From Pseudomonas sp. FP2309 (GTDB taxonomy: Bacteria; Pseudomonadota; Gammaproteobacteria; Pseudomonadales; Pseudomonadaceae): a stretch of 64,000 nt of DNA. Under the pieces are notes generated by a model. That model was not told the DNA's origin and did no database searches. It saw nothing but the letters and a program-made list of their open reading frames with translations. The stretch's first letter is position 1. Every line of letters begins with the position of its first letter. Positions 52,141-60,990 of the stretch are shown here, piece after piece. The stretch is from contig NZ_CP117439.1 of assembly GCF_030687575.1 (NCBI RefSeq), forward strand, positions 3,835,501 through 3,899,500, read 5' to 3'. The translations under genes were made by a program, and so were the position numbers.

Positions 52141-54309
52141 GTGCTTTCCCGTCTGTTCGCTCTGCCCTCTTATCTGCTGATCATCCTGCTGACCCTGCTG
52201 CCGACCTTGCCTGCCCAGGCCGTGGGCTTGCCTGGGCTGCTGGGTGGCACCACCAAGGCCCAGCCTCAAGCCGAAGTGCCTCTGGGGCAGTCGCTGGACG
52301 AGGTGATCAAAACCCTGGAAAACGACAGGCAGCGCACCCAATTGCTCAGCGACCTGAAAAAGCTGCGGGCCGCCACCCAAAAGGCCCAGCCGGCCGCCGA
52401 ACCCGGCGTGCTCGGGTTGATCGGCAACACGCTGTCCAGCCTGGAACAACAGTTCTCCGGCAACGACAGCCCGCTGGGGCGCTGGTCCAATGAGGTCGAC
52501 CTGGCCAAGGACGAACTTGACGCCTTGATGCTGCCGGCCAGTGAATGGCTGCCGATCATCTTCGGTTTTGCGCTGATCCTGGCGGTATGGAGCCTGCTGG
52601 CCGCCGCGCTGATCTGGCTCAGCCACCGCGTACGTGAACGCTTCGGCCTGCCCGAAGAACTGCCGCAACACCCACGCACCTGGGACATGCTGCGCTTTGC
52701 CTTGCGCAAACTGGGGCCATGGCTGATCGCCCTGGTGATCACGGTTTACCTGAGCTACGCCCTGCCCTCGTCCCTGGGCAAATCCCTGGCGATGGTGCTG
52801 GCCTACGCCCTGGTGGTCGGCACCTGTTTCTCGGCGATCTGCGTGATTGCCTTCTCCCTGCTGGACGGCCCGCACCGCCATCGCGCGCTGTATATTTTGC
52901 GGCGCCAGGCCTTCCGCCCATTGTGGTTGATCGGCAGTTTTGCCGCCTTTGGCGAGGCCCTGAGTGACCCGCGCCTGGTCAACGCCCTCGGCCAGCATCT
53001 GGCCCATACCGCAGCCACCGTGGCCAATGTGATGGCGGCGCTGTCCACCGGCGTGTTTATCCTGCGTTTCCGCCGGCCGATCGCCCACCTGATCCGCAAC
53101 CAGCCGCTGTCACGCCGCCTCACGCGCCGGGCGGTCACCGACACGCTGTCGATCATCGGCACCTTCTGGTACCTGCCGGCGCTGTTGCTGGTGGGCATCT
53201 CGCTGTTTGCCACGTTCCTGTCGGCCGGCGACACCAGCACTGCCCTGCGCCAGTCGCTGTTGTGCACGGTGTTGCTGGTGCTGTGCATGGTGATCAACGG
53301 CCTGGTGCGTCGCCATGCCCTCAAGCCATTGCGCGGGCACAAGCGTCACGCGTTGTATTCCGAGCGCTTGAAGAGCTTCATCTACACCCTGGCGCACCTG
53401 GCGGTGTGGCTGGTGTTCATCGAGCTGGGCCTGCGAGTGTGGGGCCTGTCATTGATTGGTTTTGCCGAAGGCGAAGGCCATGACATCGCGGTCAAGCTGT
53501 TTGGCCTGGCCGGCACCCTGCTGTTTGCCTGGCTGATCTGGATCCTCAGCGACACTGCGATCCATCACGCCCTCACCCGCTCGCGCAAAGGCCTGGCCAA
53601 TGCGCGGGCGCAAACCATGATGCCGCTGATCCGCAACGTGCTGTTTGTGACCATCTTCATCATCGCCGCCATCGTCGCCCTGGCGAACATGGGCATGAAC
53701 GTCACGCCGTTGCTGGCCGGTGCCGGTGTCATCGGCCTGGCCATCGGTTTCGGTGCGCAATCGCTGGTGGCGGATTTGATCACCGGGCTGTTCATCATCA
53801 TCGAAGACTCGCTGGCGATCGATGACTACGTGGACGTGGGCGGTCACCTTGGCACCGTCGAGGGCCTGACCATCCGCACCGTGCGCCTGCGCGACATCGA
53901 CGGCATCGTGCACACCATCCCGTTCAGCGAAATCAAAAGCATCAAGAACTACTCGCGGGAGTTCGGCTACGCGATCTTCCGGGTGGCGATCCCTTACAAC
54001 ATGGAGATCGATGCGGCGATCAAGTTGATCCGCGATGTCGGCCAGAAAATGCGCAACGACCCCTTGCAGCGCCGCAATATCTGGTCGCCGCTGGAGATCC
54101 AGGGGGTGGAGAGCTTTGAGTCCGGCAGCGCGATCCTGCGCGCCCGCTTCAAGACAGCGCCGATCAAACAGTGGGAAGTGTCGCGGGCGTTCAACCTGTC
54201 ACTCAAACGGCATCTGGACGAGGCCGGGCTGGACCTGGCCACGCCACGCTTGAGTGTGCAGGTGGTGACGGGGGCGTCGGGCGGGTTGGAGAAAGAGCAG
54301 AATGCCTGA
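52141..54309 (+). CDS. MscS-type mechanosensitive channel with long N-terminal region
   Basis: A 722-residue inner-membrane channel of the YbiO/MscS group. A signal peptide (1-27) and a periplasmic part with a short coiled region (30-125) precede about nine helices. The MscS core comes last: PLLAGAGVIGLAIGFGAQSLVADLITGLFIIIEDSLAIDDYVDVGG is the pore helix and beta-domain start. It releases solutes on osmotic downshock. The start is GTG 52141. Confidence 0.9.
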   Translation: MLSRLFALPSYLLIILLTLLPTLPAQAVGLPGLLGGTTKAQPQAEVPLGQSLDEVIKTLENDRQRTQLLSDLKKLRAATQKAQPAAEPGVLGLIGNTLSSLEQQFSGNDSPLGRWSNEVDLAKDELDALMLPASEWLPIIFGFALILAVWSLLAAALIWLSHRVRERFGLPEELPQHPRTWDMLRFALRKLGPWLIALVITVYLSYALPSSLGKSLAMVLAYALVVGTCFSAICVIAFSLLDGPHRHRALYILRRQAFRPLWLIGSFAAFGEALSDPRLVNALGQHLAHTAATVANVMAALSTGVFILRFRRPIAHLIRNQPLSRRLTRRAVTDTLSIIGTFWYLPALLLVGISLFATFLSAGDTSTALRQSLLCTVLLVLCMVINGLVRRHALKPLRGHKRHALYSERLKSFIYTLAHLAVWLVFIELGLRVWGLSLIGFAEGEGHDIAVKLFGLAGTLLFAWLIWILSDTAIHHALTRSRKGLANARAQTMMPLIRNVLFVTIFIIAAIVALANMGMNVTPLLAGAGVIGLAIGFGAQSLVADLITGLFIIIEDSLAIDDYVDVGGHLGTVEGLTIRTVRLRDIDGIVHTIPFSEIKSIKNYSREFGYAIFRVAIPYNMEIDAAIKLIRDVGQKMRNDPLQRRNIWSPLEIQGVESFESGSAILRARFKTAPIKQWEVSRAFNLSLKRHLDEAGLDLATPRLSVQVVTGASGGLEKEQNA

Positions 54310-54336
54310 AGACACCCTGCTCACAAAAAAGGTGTG

Positions 54337-54558
54337 TCAGGTCAGTGCAGCGCCGTCCATCTTCTGGCGCAGGCTCAAGGGGCGCATGTCGGTCCAGGTT
54401 TCTTCGATGTAGGCCAGGCACTCTTTTTTCAGGCCGCTCTTGCCAACGGTGCGCCAGCCTTGCGGCACGGCCTTGTAGTCCGGCCAGATGGAATACTGTT
54501 CTTCATGGTTGACCACTACCTGAAACAGGATGTCGTCGCGGTCAAATACTGAGGTCAT
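54337..54558 (-). CDS. MbtH-like protein of pyoverdine synthesis
   Basis: A 73-residue MbtH-family protein: [39 protein letters not shown] with the conserved Trp residues and a final [11 protein letters not shown]. MbtH proteins bind and activate adenylation domains of NRPS enzymes. It sits 82 bp downstream of pvdH. A PvdS-type box overlaps the pvdH stop codon, so it probably has its own iron-regulated promoter. Confidence 0.93.
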   Translation of the reverse strand: MTSVFDRDDILFQVVVNHEEQYSIWPDYKAVPQGWRTVGKSGLKKECLAYIEETWTDMRPLSLRQKMDGAALT

Positions 54559-54619
54559 TGCTGTGCTCCGTCGCTAAAAGGCCGGCTGCGCACCACGCGC
54601 AGCGCTGATATCTGTAGAA

Positions 54620-54643
54620 ACGTACCAAACCGTCGAAAAATTA
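54620..54643 (-). promoter_or_regulatory. Candidate PvdS iron-starvation box for the mbtH gene
   Basis: On the minus strand TAATT, 16 bases, then CGT. The consensus is TAAAT-N16/17-CGT, so one base differs. It overlaps the pvdH stop codon and is 62 bp before the mbtH start. Confidence 0.5.
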
Positions 54644-56053
54644 GAGGCTGGCCACTGCCGCCGCCAGGGCGCGCCCGAAGATTTCGGCCACGCGGTCGAC
54701 TTCGGCGGCGGTGATCACCAGCGGCGGCAGGAAGCGCACCACGCTGCCATGGCGACCACCCAGCTCCAGAATCAGCCCGCGCTTGAGGCATTCGCGCTGT
54801 ACCAGCGGCGCCAATTGGCGGTGCAGCGGCGGGTGGCCCTGGATATCGAGGGCGCCATCCGGGTCCACCAGTTCCACGCCGAGCATCAGCCCGCGACCAC
54901 GAATATCCCCCAGGTGCGGGAAATCCCGCTGCAGGATGCGCAGGTGTTCGCCCAGGCGCTCGCCCATCGCCGCCGCATGGCCGGGCACATCGTGGTCCTT
55001 GAGGTAGCGCATCACCGCCGACCCCGCAGCCATCGCCATCTGATTGCCACGGAACGTCCCGGCATGGGCCCCCGGCAGCCAGGTGTCGAGCCAGTCGCGG
55101 TACACCACCACCGCCAGCGGCAGGCTGCCGCCGATGGCCTTGGACATCACCACCACGTCCGGGATGATCCCGGCATGCTCAAAGGCAAACATCTTGCCGG
55201 TACGCCCGAAACCGCTCTGGATCTCATCAACGATCAACGCCACACCGGCCTGCTCGGTGATACGGCGCAGGCCACGCAGCCAGTCGAGGTCCGCCGGGAT
55301 CACACCGCCCTCGCCCTGCACCACCTCAACAATCACCGCCGCCGGCAGCAACACCCCGGCCTCCGGGTCGTTCAGCAGGTTTTCCAGGTAATGCAGGTTG
55401 ACGCGCACGCCTTCGGCGCCGCCGAGGCCGAACGGGCAACGGTAGTCATACGGGTACGGCAGGAACTGCACGCCGTTGCCGAGCAACGCGCCCAAGGGTT
55501 TCTTCGGCCCCAGGCTGCCCATCAGGCTTAACGCGCCCTGGCTCATGCCGTGGTACCCGCCCTGGAACGACAGCACCGTGCTGCGCCCAGTGGCGGTGCG
55601 CACCAGTTTCAACGCCGCTTCTACCGCGTCGGTGCCGGTGGGGCCGCAGAACTGGATTTTCGCTTCGCGCGCCAACGCTGCCGGCAACAGACCAAACAGG
55701 TCCTGCACAAACTGGTCCTTGACCGGCGTGGTCAGGTCGAGGGTGTGCAGGGGCAGTTCATCGCTCAGCACTTGCTGGATAGCCTCGATCACCGCCGGGT
55801 GGTTATGCCCCAACGCCAGGGTGCCGGCACCGGCCAGGCAATCGATGAATTGACGGCCTTCCACGTCTTCCACATAGATGCCTTTGGCCCGCTTCAGGGC
55901 CAGCGGAATGCGCCGTGGGTAGCTGCGGGCGTTGGACTCCTGCTGACGCTGACGGGCCAGCAGTGGCGTTTCATCGAACTGATAGAGCGTTTCCACGGGT
56001 GCCGGGCTGACTTGCACCGGGGCGTCTTCGATACGACTGGTAGCGACTGACAT
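54641..56053 (-). CDS. pvdH: Diaminobutyrate-2-oxoglutarate aminotransferase
   Basis: A 470-residue class III aminotransferase. GAGTLALGHNHPAVIEA near residue 90, the PLP-phosphate loop FCGPTGTDAVEAALKLVRTATGR near 155, DEIQSGFGRTG near 290 and the PLP Lys in VVMSKAIGG near 315 are visible. It makes L-2,4-diaminobutyrate from aspartate semialdehyde for pyoverdine. I start at ATG 56053. A perfect PvdS box is 94 bp upstream, and the NRPS at 62634-64000 ends with a diaminobutyrate-type domain. Confidence 0.93.
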   Translation of the reverse strand: MSVATSRIEDAPVQVSPAPVETLYQFDETPLLARQRQQESNARSYPRRIPLALKRAKGIYVEDVEGRQFIDCLAGAGTLALGHNHPAVIEAIQQVLSDELPLHTLDLTTPVKDQFVQDLFGLLPAALAREAKIQFCGPTGTDAVEAALKLVRTATGRSTVLSFQGGYHGMSQGALSLMGSLGPKKPLGALLGNGVQFLPYPYDYRCPFGLGGAEGVRVNLHYLENLLNDPEAGVLLPAAVIVEVVQGEGGVIPADLDWLRGLRRITEQAGVALIVDEIQSGFGRTGKMFAFEHAGIIPDVVVMSKAIGGSLPLAVVVYRDWLDTWLPGAHAGTFRGNQMAMAAGSAVMRYLKDHDVPGHAAAMGERLGEHLRILQRDFPHLGDIRGRGLMLGVELVDPDGALDIQGHPPLHRQLAPLVQRECLKRGLILELGGRHGSVVRFLPPLVITAAEVDRVAEIFGRALAAAVASL

Positions 56054-56146
56054 CTCTCGATCCCTCAATACACTGATAATGGTGACCAAACTGCCATCCG
56101 TTGGCGGCTGGCCCAGGGGCATGCGCACGGATTTCCTGTTCTGGAA

Positions 56147-56170
56147 ACGCATCAGCGTGGAGAGGATTTA
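56147..56170 (-). promoter_or_regulatory. PvdS iron-starvation box upstream of pvdH
   Basis: On the minus strand TAAAT, exactly 16 bases, CGT: a full match to the PvdS (ECF sigma) consensus. It sits 94 bp upstream of the pvdH start, between pvdH and the amidase gene. Confidence 0.8.
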
Positions 56171-56192
56171 CTCCTCCGGTCGCGAAAAGCCC

Positions 56193-56966
56193 TCAGCCAC
56201 ACAGTCCCAGGTACTTTTCGTTCAGTGCATACAGAATCGCGCACGTCTGCGCATCCAATACCCCGCAATAGTCCTGCGCACGAAAGTGCATCTGAAAGGC
56301 TCGCGTACGGTGTTCAAAGTCCCGGCGATTTTTCGCCGGTGCGTAGCCATAACGCTGGAAAGCCCGCTCCACCTCCACCTCCGGCGGCAGCCCCAGGCAA
56401 AACCGACGCTGGTACATCGCCCGCGTGGCCTCATCGAACCAGGCGCCGATGCCCGCTTCGAATAATCGCCGCCACGGCAAGCGCGGCCCCGGATCGCTCT
56501 TGCGCCAGTAGGCCACGTCCGAATGCCCGAGGATGTCTGTCGGTCCAAGCTGCGGGTAGCGGCCAAGCAGGTCGCGAAGCAATGCGATCAGGACCTCGAT
56601 CTGTTCTTCGCCGTAGTCAGGAAAGGTGAACACCCCGCCGTCATCCCTCGCCAGATTGACGAGTTCGATGCCGATCGAGCGGCTGTTGAGGTTGTCGCGC
56701 CCGCCCCACTGGCTGACGCCCGCGTGCCAGGCACGTCGGTGTTCGTCGACCAGGCGAAACGCGCGCAACTCGTCATAACCGGCGGCGCGATAGCTGGGCT
56801 CGTGAGGGTCGGGCAGCAGATAGTGAGCGCTGACCGCCTCCCCGGTCAGGGTGCGCAAGGCGGCTGCGAACGGGGCTGCGGTGTAGTGCAAAACCAACTG
56901 TGCGACGGGCTCGCCATTACGCTCGTTGAAGCCTGTGGCGGGGAAACTGGTGTCGATGACCAACAT
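56193..56966 (-). CDS. N-acetylmuramoyl-L-alanine amidase, AmpDh3-like
   Basis: A 257-residue zinc amidase. The PGRP/Amidase_2 domain covers residues 1-190 (LVLHYTAAPFAAALRTL with the first zinc His, SIGIELVNLARDDGGVFTFPDY, ILGHSDVAYWRKSDPGPRLPW with the other ligands). A short peptidoglycan-binding domain ends LYALNEKYLGLCG. It closely resembles AmpDh3/AmiD; no Sec signal is seen. I start at ATG 56966 after AAAAGGACGG. It cleaves muropeptide stem peptides. Confidence 0.9.
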   Translation of the reverse strand: MLVIDTSFPATGFNERNGEPVAQLVLHYTAAPFAAALRTLTGEAVSAHYLLPDPHEPSYRAAGYDELRAFRLVDEHRRAWHAGVSQWGGRDNLNSRSIGIELVNLARDDGGVFTFPDYGEEQIEVLIALLRDLLGRYPQLGPTDILGHSDVAYWRKSDPGPRLPWRRLFEAGIGAWFDEATRAMYQRRFCLGLPPEVEVERAFQRYGYAPAKNRRDFEHRTRAFQMHFRAQDYCGVLDAQTCAILYALNEKYLGLCG

Positions 56967-57086
56967 AAGAACCGTCCTTTTCAATACAGGCCGAGTCTTT
57001 CGGCCCGTTCAAGCGCAAAAAAATTACCGCCATCCTGAAGGCTGGAACCTCAGGCGGGCGGTAACTATTTGGCACGTGAAAAAGGA

Positions 57087-58409
57087 TCAGCGTCGCAGCG
57101 GCATGCCCAGTTCAACGCGCAGGCCATCGGCCTGGCTGTCGAACGTCAGCGAACAGGCGCAGCGCTGCACAATCGCTTGCACGATCGCCAGGCCCAGGCC
57201 GCAGCCTTCGCTGTTGCCGTTGCGCCAGAAGCGTTGGGTCAGGTATTGCAGGTCTTCGCTGGAAATCTGCTTGCCGTGGTCACGCACGCAGAACACCACC
57301 CGGTCGGGGCCGGTGTTCACGTGCAGTTCCACACGGGTGTCCGCCGGGGTGTGGCGCAAGGCGTTGTCCAGCAGGTTACGCAGGGCCGCGACTGCCAGGC
57401 CCACGGGCATGTCCACCGGCGCGCCGGACGGGTTGTCCGGCAGGATCAGGTCGATGCGGCCGTTGTCGCCGGTATTGGCGTCCTGGATTGCCAAGCGCGC
57501 GACCTCTTCGGCACTGGACTGCAAGCCATCGTCAAACGACAGGCTGCCTTCCACCCGCGCCAGCAGCAATAACTGCTCCAGGGTGCGGTGCAGGCGGTCA
57601 GCGCCTTCTTCGGCATGGGCCAGGGATTGGTCGCGCGCCGCGCCGTCGGTCATGCGTGCCACTTGCAGGTGGGTCTTGATCGCCGTCAGCGGGCTGCGTA
57701 GTTCGTGGGCGGCGTCGCCGGTCAGGCGGCGTTCACGCTCGATGGTCTTGGCGATGCGCTGCAGCAGTTGGTTCTGGGTGTCGAGCAGCGGCTTGAGTTC
57801 GCTGGGCAACGGGTGGATCTGCAGCGGTTCGAGGGAGTCGGCACTGCGCCGCATCAGCGCATCACGCATGCGGTTGAGCGGCAGCAGGCTTTGGCCGATC
57901 CCCAGCCACAGCAGGCACAGGCAGCCCAGCATGGCCACGCCGACCGGCACCGATGCCGCCAGCAGGATCGACATATTCAGCGCTTCACGCTCCACCTGGC
58001 GATCAGCGGTGGTGATCAGCAGGTCGCCACGGGACAAGGTAAAACTGCGCCAGCCCACGCCGTCGATCATCTGGTCGCGAAAGCCACTGCGTTGCGACTC
58101 CAGGCCCTGATCCGGCGTGGTGTGGCTGCGCGCGAGGATTTCTCCGCGCAACGAACTGACCTGGCACGCCATGCCGCCCGGCACATGCAGCTGCTCGGCA
58201 CTGAAATGCGCGCCGCCACTGACACTGGCCAGCCCCGGCATCTGCTCGGTCAGGCCCGCCACCATGCGTGCCGACGCGACCAGGCGCTGGTCGAGGGAAA
58301 ACATCATCTGGTTGCGCAGGTCGTTGAGCATCCAGGCCGCCGCCAGGGCCCAGATCAGCACAAACGCGGCGCCGAGCTTGAACGTCAGGCGCAGGCGCAG
58401 GCTTTTCAC
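57087..58409 (-). CDS. dsbS: Sensor histidine kinase, DsbS-like (copper-responsive)
   Basis: A 440-residue kinase. TM1 at residues 10-28, a periplasmic domain to ~150, TM2 at ~145-170, HAMP, then HisKA (DAAHELRSPLTAIKTH, His near 250), N-box LRNLLDNALRH and G-box GCGLGLAIV. The periplasmic part has one Cys, Cys82 in MACQVSS. From memory, P. aeruginosa DsbS (PA2480) senses Cu(I) through Cys82. It overlaps the regulator gene by 4 bp and faces dsbDEG, the same layout. Confidence 0.85.
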   Translation of the reverse strand: MKSLRLRLTFKLGAAFVLIWALAAAWMLNDLRNQMMFSLDQRLVASARMVAGLTEQMPGLASVSGGAHFSAEQLHVPGGMACQVSSLRGEILARSHTTPDQGLESQRSGFRDQMIDGVGWRSFTLSRGDLLITTADRQVEREALNMSILLAASVPVGVAMLGCLCLLWLGIGQSLLPLNRMRDALMRRSADSLEPLQIHPLPSELKPLLDTQNQLLQRIAKTIERERRLTGDAAHELRSPLTAIKTHLQVARMTDGAARDQSLAHAEEGADRLHRTLEQLLLLARVEGSLSFDDGLQSSAEEVARLAIQDANTGDNGRIDLILPDNPSGAPVDMPVGLAVAALRNLLDNALRHTPADTRVELHVNTGPDRVVFCVRDHGKQISSEDLQYLTQRFWRNGNSEGCGLGLAIVQAIVQRCACSLTFDSQADGLRVELGMPLRR

Positions 58410-59086
58410 GAAGCGTTTTCTCCGTCATCGGCAGGGCCCAGGCGATAGCCCAGGCCGCGTACGGTCTCGACGATGCCGTTGCCCAGCTTGCGCCGCAGGT
58501 GATGGATATGCACGTTGAGGGCGTTGCTTTCCAGCTCATCGTTGAAACCGTACACGCTGTCCTTGAGTTGCTCGCTGGACAGCACCCGGCCCTTGTTGTG
58601 CAGCAGGGCTTGCAACAGCGCCTGTTCGCGCCGGGACAGGTCCACCGGCTGGCCGCCCAACAGGGTTTCGCGGCTGCTGGGGTCGTAGCTCAAGCGGCCG
58701 TGTTCGATCAGGTTGACGCTGCGCCCGGCCATGCGGCGCAGCAAGGTCTGCAGGCGCGCGGCCAGTTCGCGCAGATCGAAAGGTTTGAGCAGGTAATCGT
58801 CGGCGCCGGCTTGCAGGCCGTCGACGCGGTTGGTCACCGAGTCCCGCGCGGTGAGGATCAGCACCGGAATCTCCAGGCCCTGGCTGCGCAGTTGTTGCAG
58901 CAGCTTGAGGCCGTCTTCGTCGGGCAGGCCGAGATCGAGCACCATGATGTCGAACGTCGCCGCCTTGAGCATCGCCCGCGCCGCCGCCGCGGTCGCCACG
59001 CGCTCGACGGTAAAGCCCTGGGCGCCGAGGCCGGCCACAATGCCGCTGGCGATCAGTTCGTCGTCTTCACAGACCAGTACGTGCAT
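58406..59086 (-). CDS. dsbR: OmpR-type response regulator, DsbR-like
   Basis: A 226-residue response regulator. The receiver has the acidic pocket CEDDE, phospho-acceptor Asp51 (VLDLGLPDEDG), Thr in LILTARD and Lys in LLKPFD. The winged-helix DNA-binding domain follows (SRREQALLQALLHNKGRVLS, VHIHHLRRKLGNGIVETVRGLGYRL). It is the partner of the kinase encoded just downstream and is divergent from dsbD; a tandem repeat in between is its probable binding site. Confidence 0.9.
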   Translation of the reverse strand: MHVLVCEDDELIASGIVAGLGAQGFTVERVATAAAARAMLKAATFDIMVLDLGLPDEDGLKLLQQLRSQGLEIPVLILTARDSVTNRVDGLQAGADDYLLKPFDLRELAARLQTLLRRMAGRSVNLIEHGRLSYDPSSRETLLGGQPVDLSRREQALLQALLHNKGRVLSSEQLKDSVYGFNDELESNALNVHIHHLRRKLGNGIVETVRGLGYRLGPADDGENAS

Positions 59087-59195
59087 GCTGAACCCTTCAT
59101 GAAAGATGGGGCGATTAGAAAAGCCATGGATTAAGCGCGCATTATGCCGCCAAAGTTCGCAACACCCGACAATCCGTAGGCTCTAGAATAGCGCC

Positions 59196-59216
59196 CGGTT
59201 AATCATCGGTTAATCA
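59196..59216 (+). promoter_or_regulatory. Perfect direct repeat, candidate DsbR operator
   Basis: CGGTTAATCA at 59196-59205 and again at 59207-59216, separated by one T, giving an 11-bp period (GTTAAT-N5-GTTAAT). OmpR/PmrA-type regulators bind such tandem half-sites. It is 47 bp before dsbD. A palindrome CACACA-T-TGTGTG follows at 59221-59233. Confidence 0.65.
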
Positions 59217-59262
59217 ACGCCACACATTGTGTGCCTCACTTGCATCGAACTAAGGCTTGACC

Positions 59263-60990
59263 ATGCGGTATCTGTTTACCTTTCTGCTGGTGTTATTCGC
59301 GGGGTTCGCCCAGGCCGCGCCGGGCGACCCGTTTGCGACCAAACCCGATTTTCTCCCAGTGGGCAAGGCGTTCACCTTTACTTCCGAACGCCTGGAAAGC
59401 GGCGAGACCCAGCTGTATTGGCAGATTGCCGACGGTTATTACCTGTACCAGCAACGCATGAAGTTCGATGGCCCGGCCGAAAAGCCCATGCTGCCCCAGG
59501 GTGAAGCCCACAGCGACGAGTTCTTTGGCGAGCAGCAAGTGTATCGCCAGGGCCTGGAAGTGAAGATCCCGGCCGGTGCCACCGGCCAGGTCAAGTTGGG
59601 CTGGCAGGGTTGCGCCGATGCCGGGCTGTGTTACCCGCCGCAGTCGATCACCGTCGACCTGGGTGGTAACCCGGCCGTCGCGGCCACCGCACAAGCCCAG
59701 GACCAAAGCCTGGCCAGCGGCCTGCGACAGCGCAGCCTGGGTTGGAGCCTGCTGGTGTTCTTCGGTTTGGGCCTGCTGTTGGCGTTTGCGCCGTGCTCAT
59801 TACCGATGTTGCCGATCCTCGCCGGCCTGGTGGTAGGCAGCGGCGCCAGCCCACGGCGCGGCCTGGCCCTGGCCGGCAGTTACGTGGTGTGCATGGCGCT
59901 GGTGTACGCCGCACTCGGTGTGTTGGCCGCCCTGCTTGGCGCCAACCTCGCCGCCCTGTTGCAAACCCCCTGGATCCTGGGCAGCTTTGCCGCGCTGTTC
60001 GTGATCCTCGCCCTGCCGATGTTCGGCTTCTTTGAACTGCAACTGCCGGCGTTCCTGCGTGATCGCCTGGACACCGTCAGCCGCCGGCAAAGCGGTGGCA
60101 GCCTGGTCGGCGCCGGGGTGCTCGGCGCGCTGTCCGGCCTGCTGGTGGGGCCGTGCATGACCGCGCCACTGGCCGGCGCCCTGTTGTATATCGCCCAGAG
60201 CGGCAATGCGCTGCACGGTGGTTTAATCCTGTTCTCCATGGGCATCGGCATCGGGATTCCGCTGTTGCTGCTGGTGACCGTGGGCAACCGCTTCCTGCCC
60301 AAGCCGGGCACGTGGATGAACGTGCTCAAGGGCATCTTCGGCTTCCTGTTCCTCGGCACCGCCGTGCTGATGATTCGCCCCGTGGTCGGCGACACCCTGT
60401 GGATTGGCCTGTGGGGCGTACTGGCCCTGGTCATGGCCTACTGCGGCTGGGCACTGGCCCGCGAGTACGGGCTGGCCGCCAAGGTATTCGGCGCCGGCGC
60501 CGTGGTGCTGGGCCTGTGGGGCGCGGTGCTGGTGGTGGGCGCCGCCGGTGGCAGCGATGACCTGTGGCAGCCGCTGAAGGTGTACAGCGGTTCGCCGGCC
60601 ATCGGCACACCGACCGCCCACGACGCCTTCATGACCGTCAACGACTCTGCCGTGCTGCAAAGCCAGCTCGACAGTGCCAAGGCCCAGGGCCAATGGGTGC
60701 TGCTGGACTACTACGCCGACTGGTGCGTGGCGTGCAAGATCATGGAAAAACAGGTGTTCGGCCGCCCCGAAGTGCTCGACGCCTTGAAAGACGTGCGCCT
60801 GCTGCGCCTGGACGTCACCGCCGACAACGCCGCCAGCCGCGAACTGCTGGGACGCTACAAGGTACCGGGTCCACCCACGTTCATCTGGATCGGCCCCAAC
60901 GGTGAGGAACGCCGCGCCCAGCGCATCACCGGTGAAGTCGATGCCGAGGCTTTCCTGCAACGCTGGAATCAAGCCCGGGACGCCCTCTGA
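59263..60990 (+). CDS. dsbD: Thiol:disulfide interchange protein DsbD
   Basis: A 575-residue membrane reductase. Signal peptide (1-20), N-terminal alpha domain with the Cys pair region KLGWQGCADAGLCYPP near residue 110, an eight-helix membrane core (LAFAPCSLPMLPILAG with its Cys), and a C-terminal thioredoxin-like domain with CVAC at 488-491. It moves electrons from thioredoxin to periplasmic partners. I start at ATG 59263 after TAAGG. Three dsb genes form one operon. Confidence 0.93.
   Translation: MRYLFTFLLVLFAGFAQAAPGDPFATKPDFLPVGKAFTFTSERLESGETQLYWQIADGYYLYQQRMKFDGPAEKPMLPQGEAHSDEFFGEQQVYRQGLEVKIPAGATGQVKLGWQGCADAGLCYPPQSITVDLGGNPAVAATAQAQDQSLASGLRQRSLGWSLLVFFGLGLLLAFAPCSLPMLPILAGLVVGSGASPRRGLALAGSYVVCMALVYAALGVLAALLGANLAALLQTPWILGSFAALFVILALPMFGFFELQLPAFLRDRLDTVSRRQSGGSLVGAGVLGALSGLLVGPCMTAPLAGALLYIAQSGNALHGGLILFSMGIGIGIPLLLLVTVGNRFLPKPGTWMNVLKGIFGFLFLGTAVLMIRPVVGDTLWIGLWGVLALVMAYCGWALAREYGLAAKVFGAGAVVLGLWGAVLVVGAAGGSDDLWQPLKVYSGSPAIGTPTAHDAFMTVNDSAVLQSQLDSAKAQGQWVLLDYYADWCVACKIMEKQVFGRPEVLDALKDVRLLRLDVTADNAASRELLGRYKVPGPPTFIWIGPNGEERRAQRITGEVDAEAFLQRWNQARDAL

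Noticed and set aside
51985..53088. Minus-strand open frame of 367 codons
   Set aside because: Antisense to the MscS-type channel gene; Gln-rich shadow.
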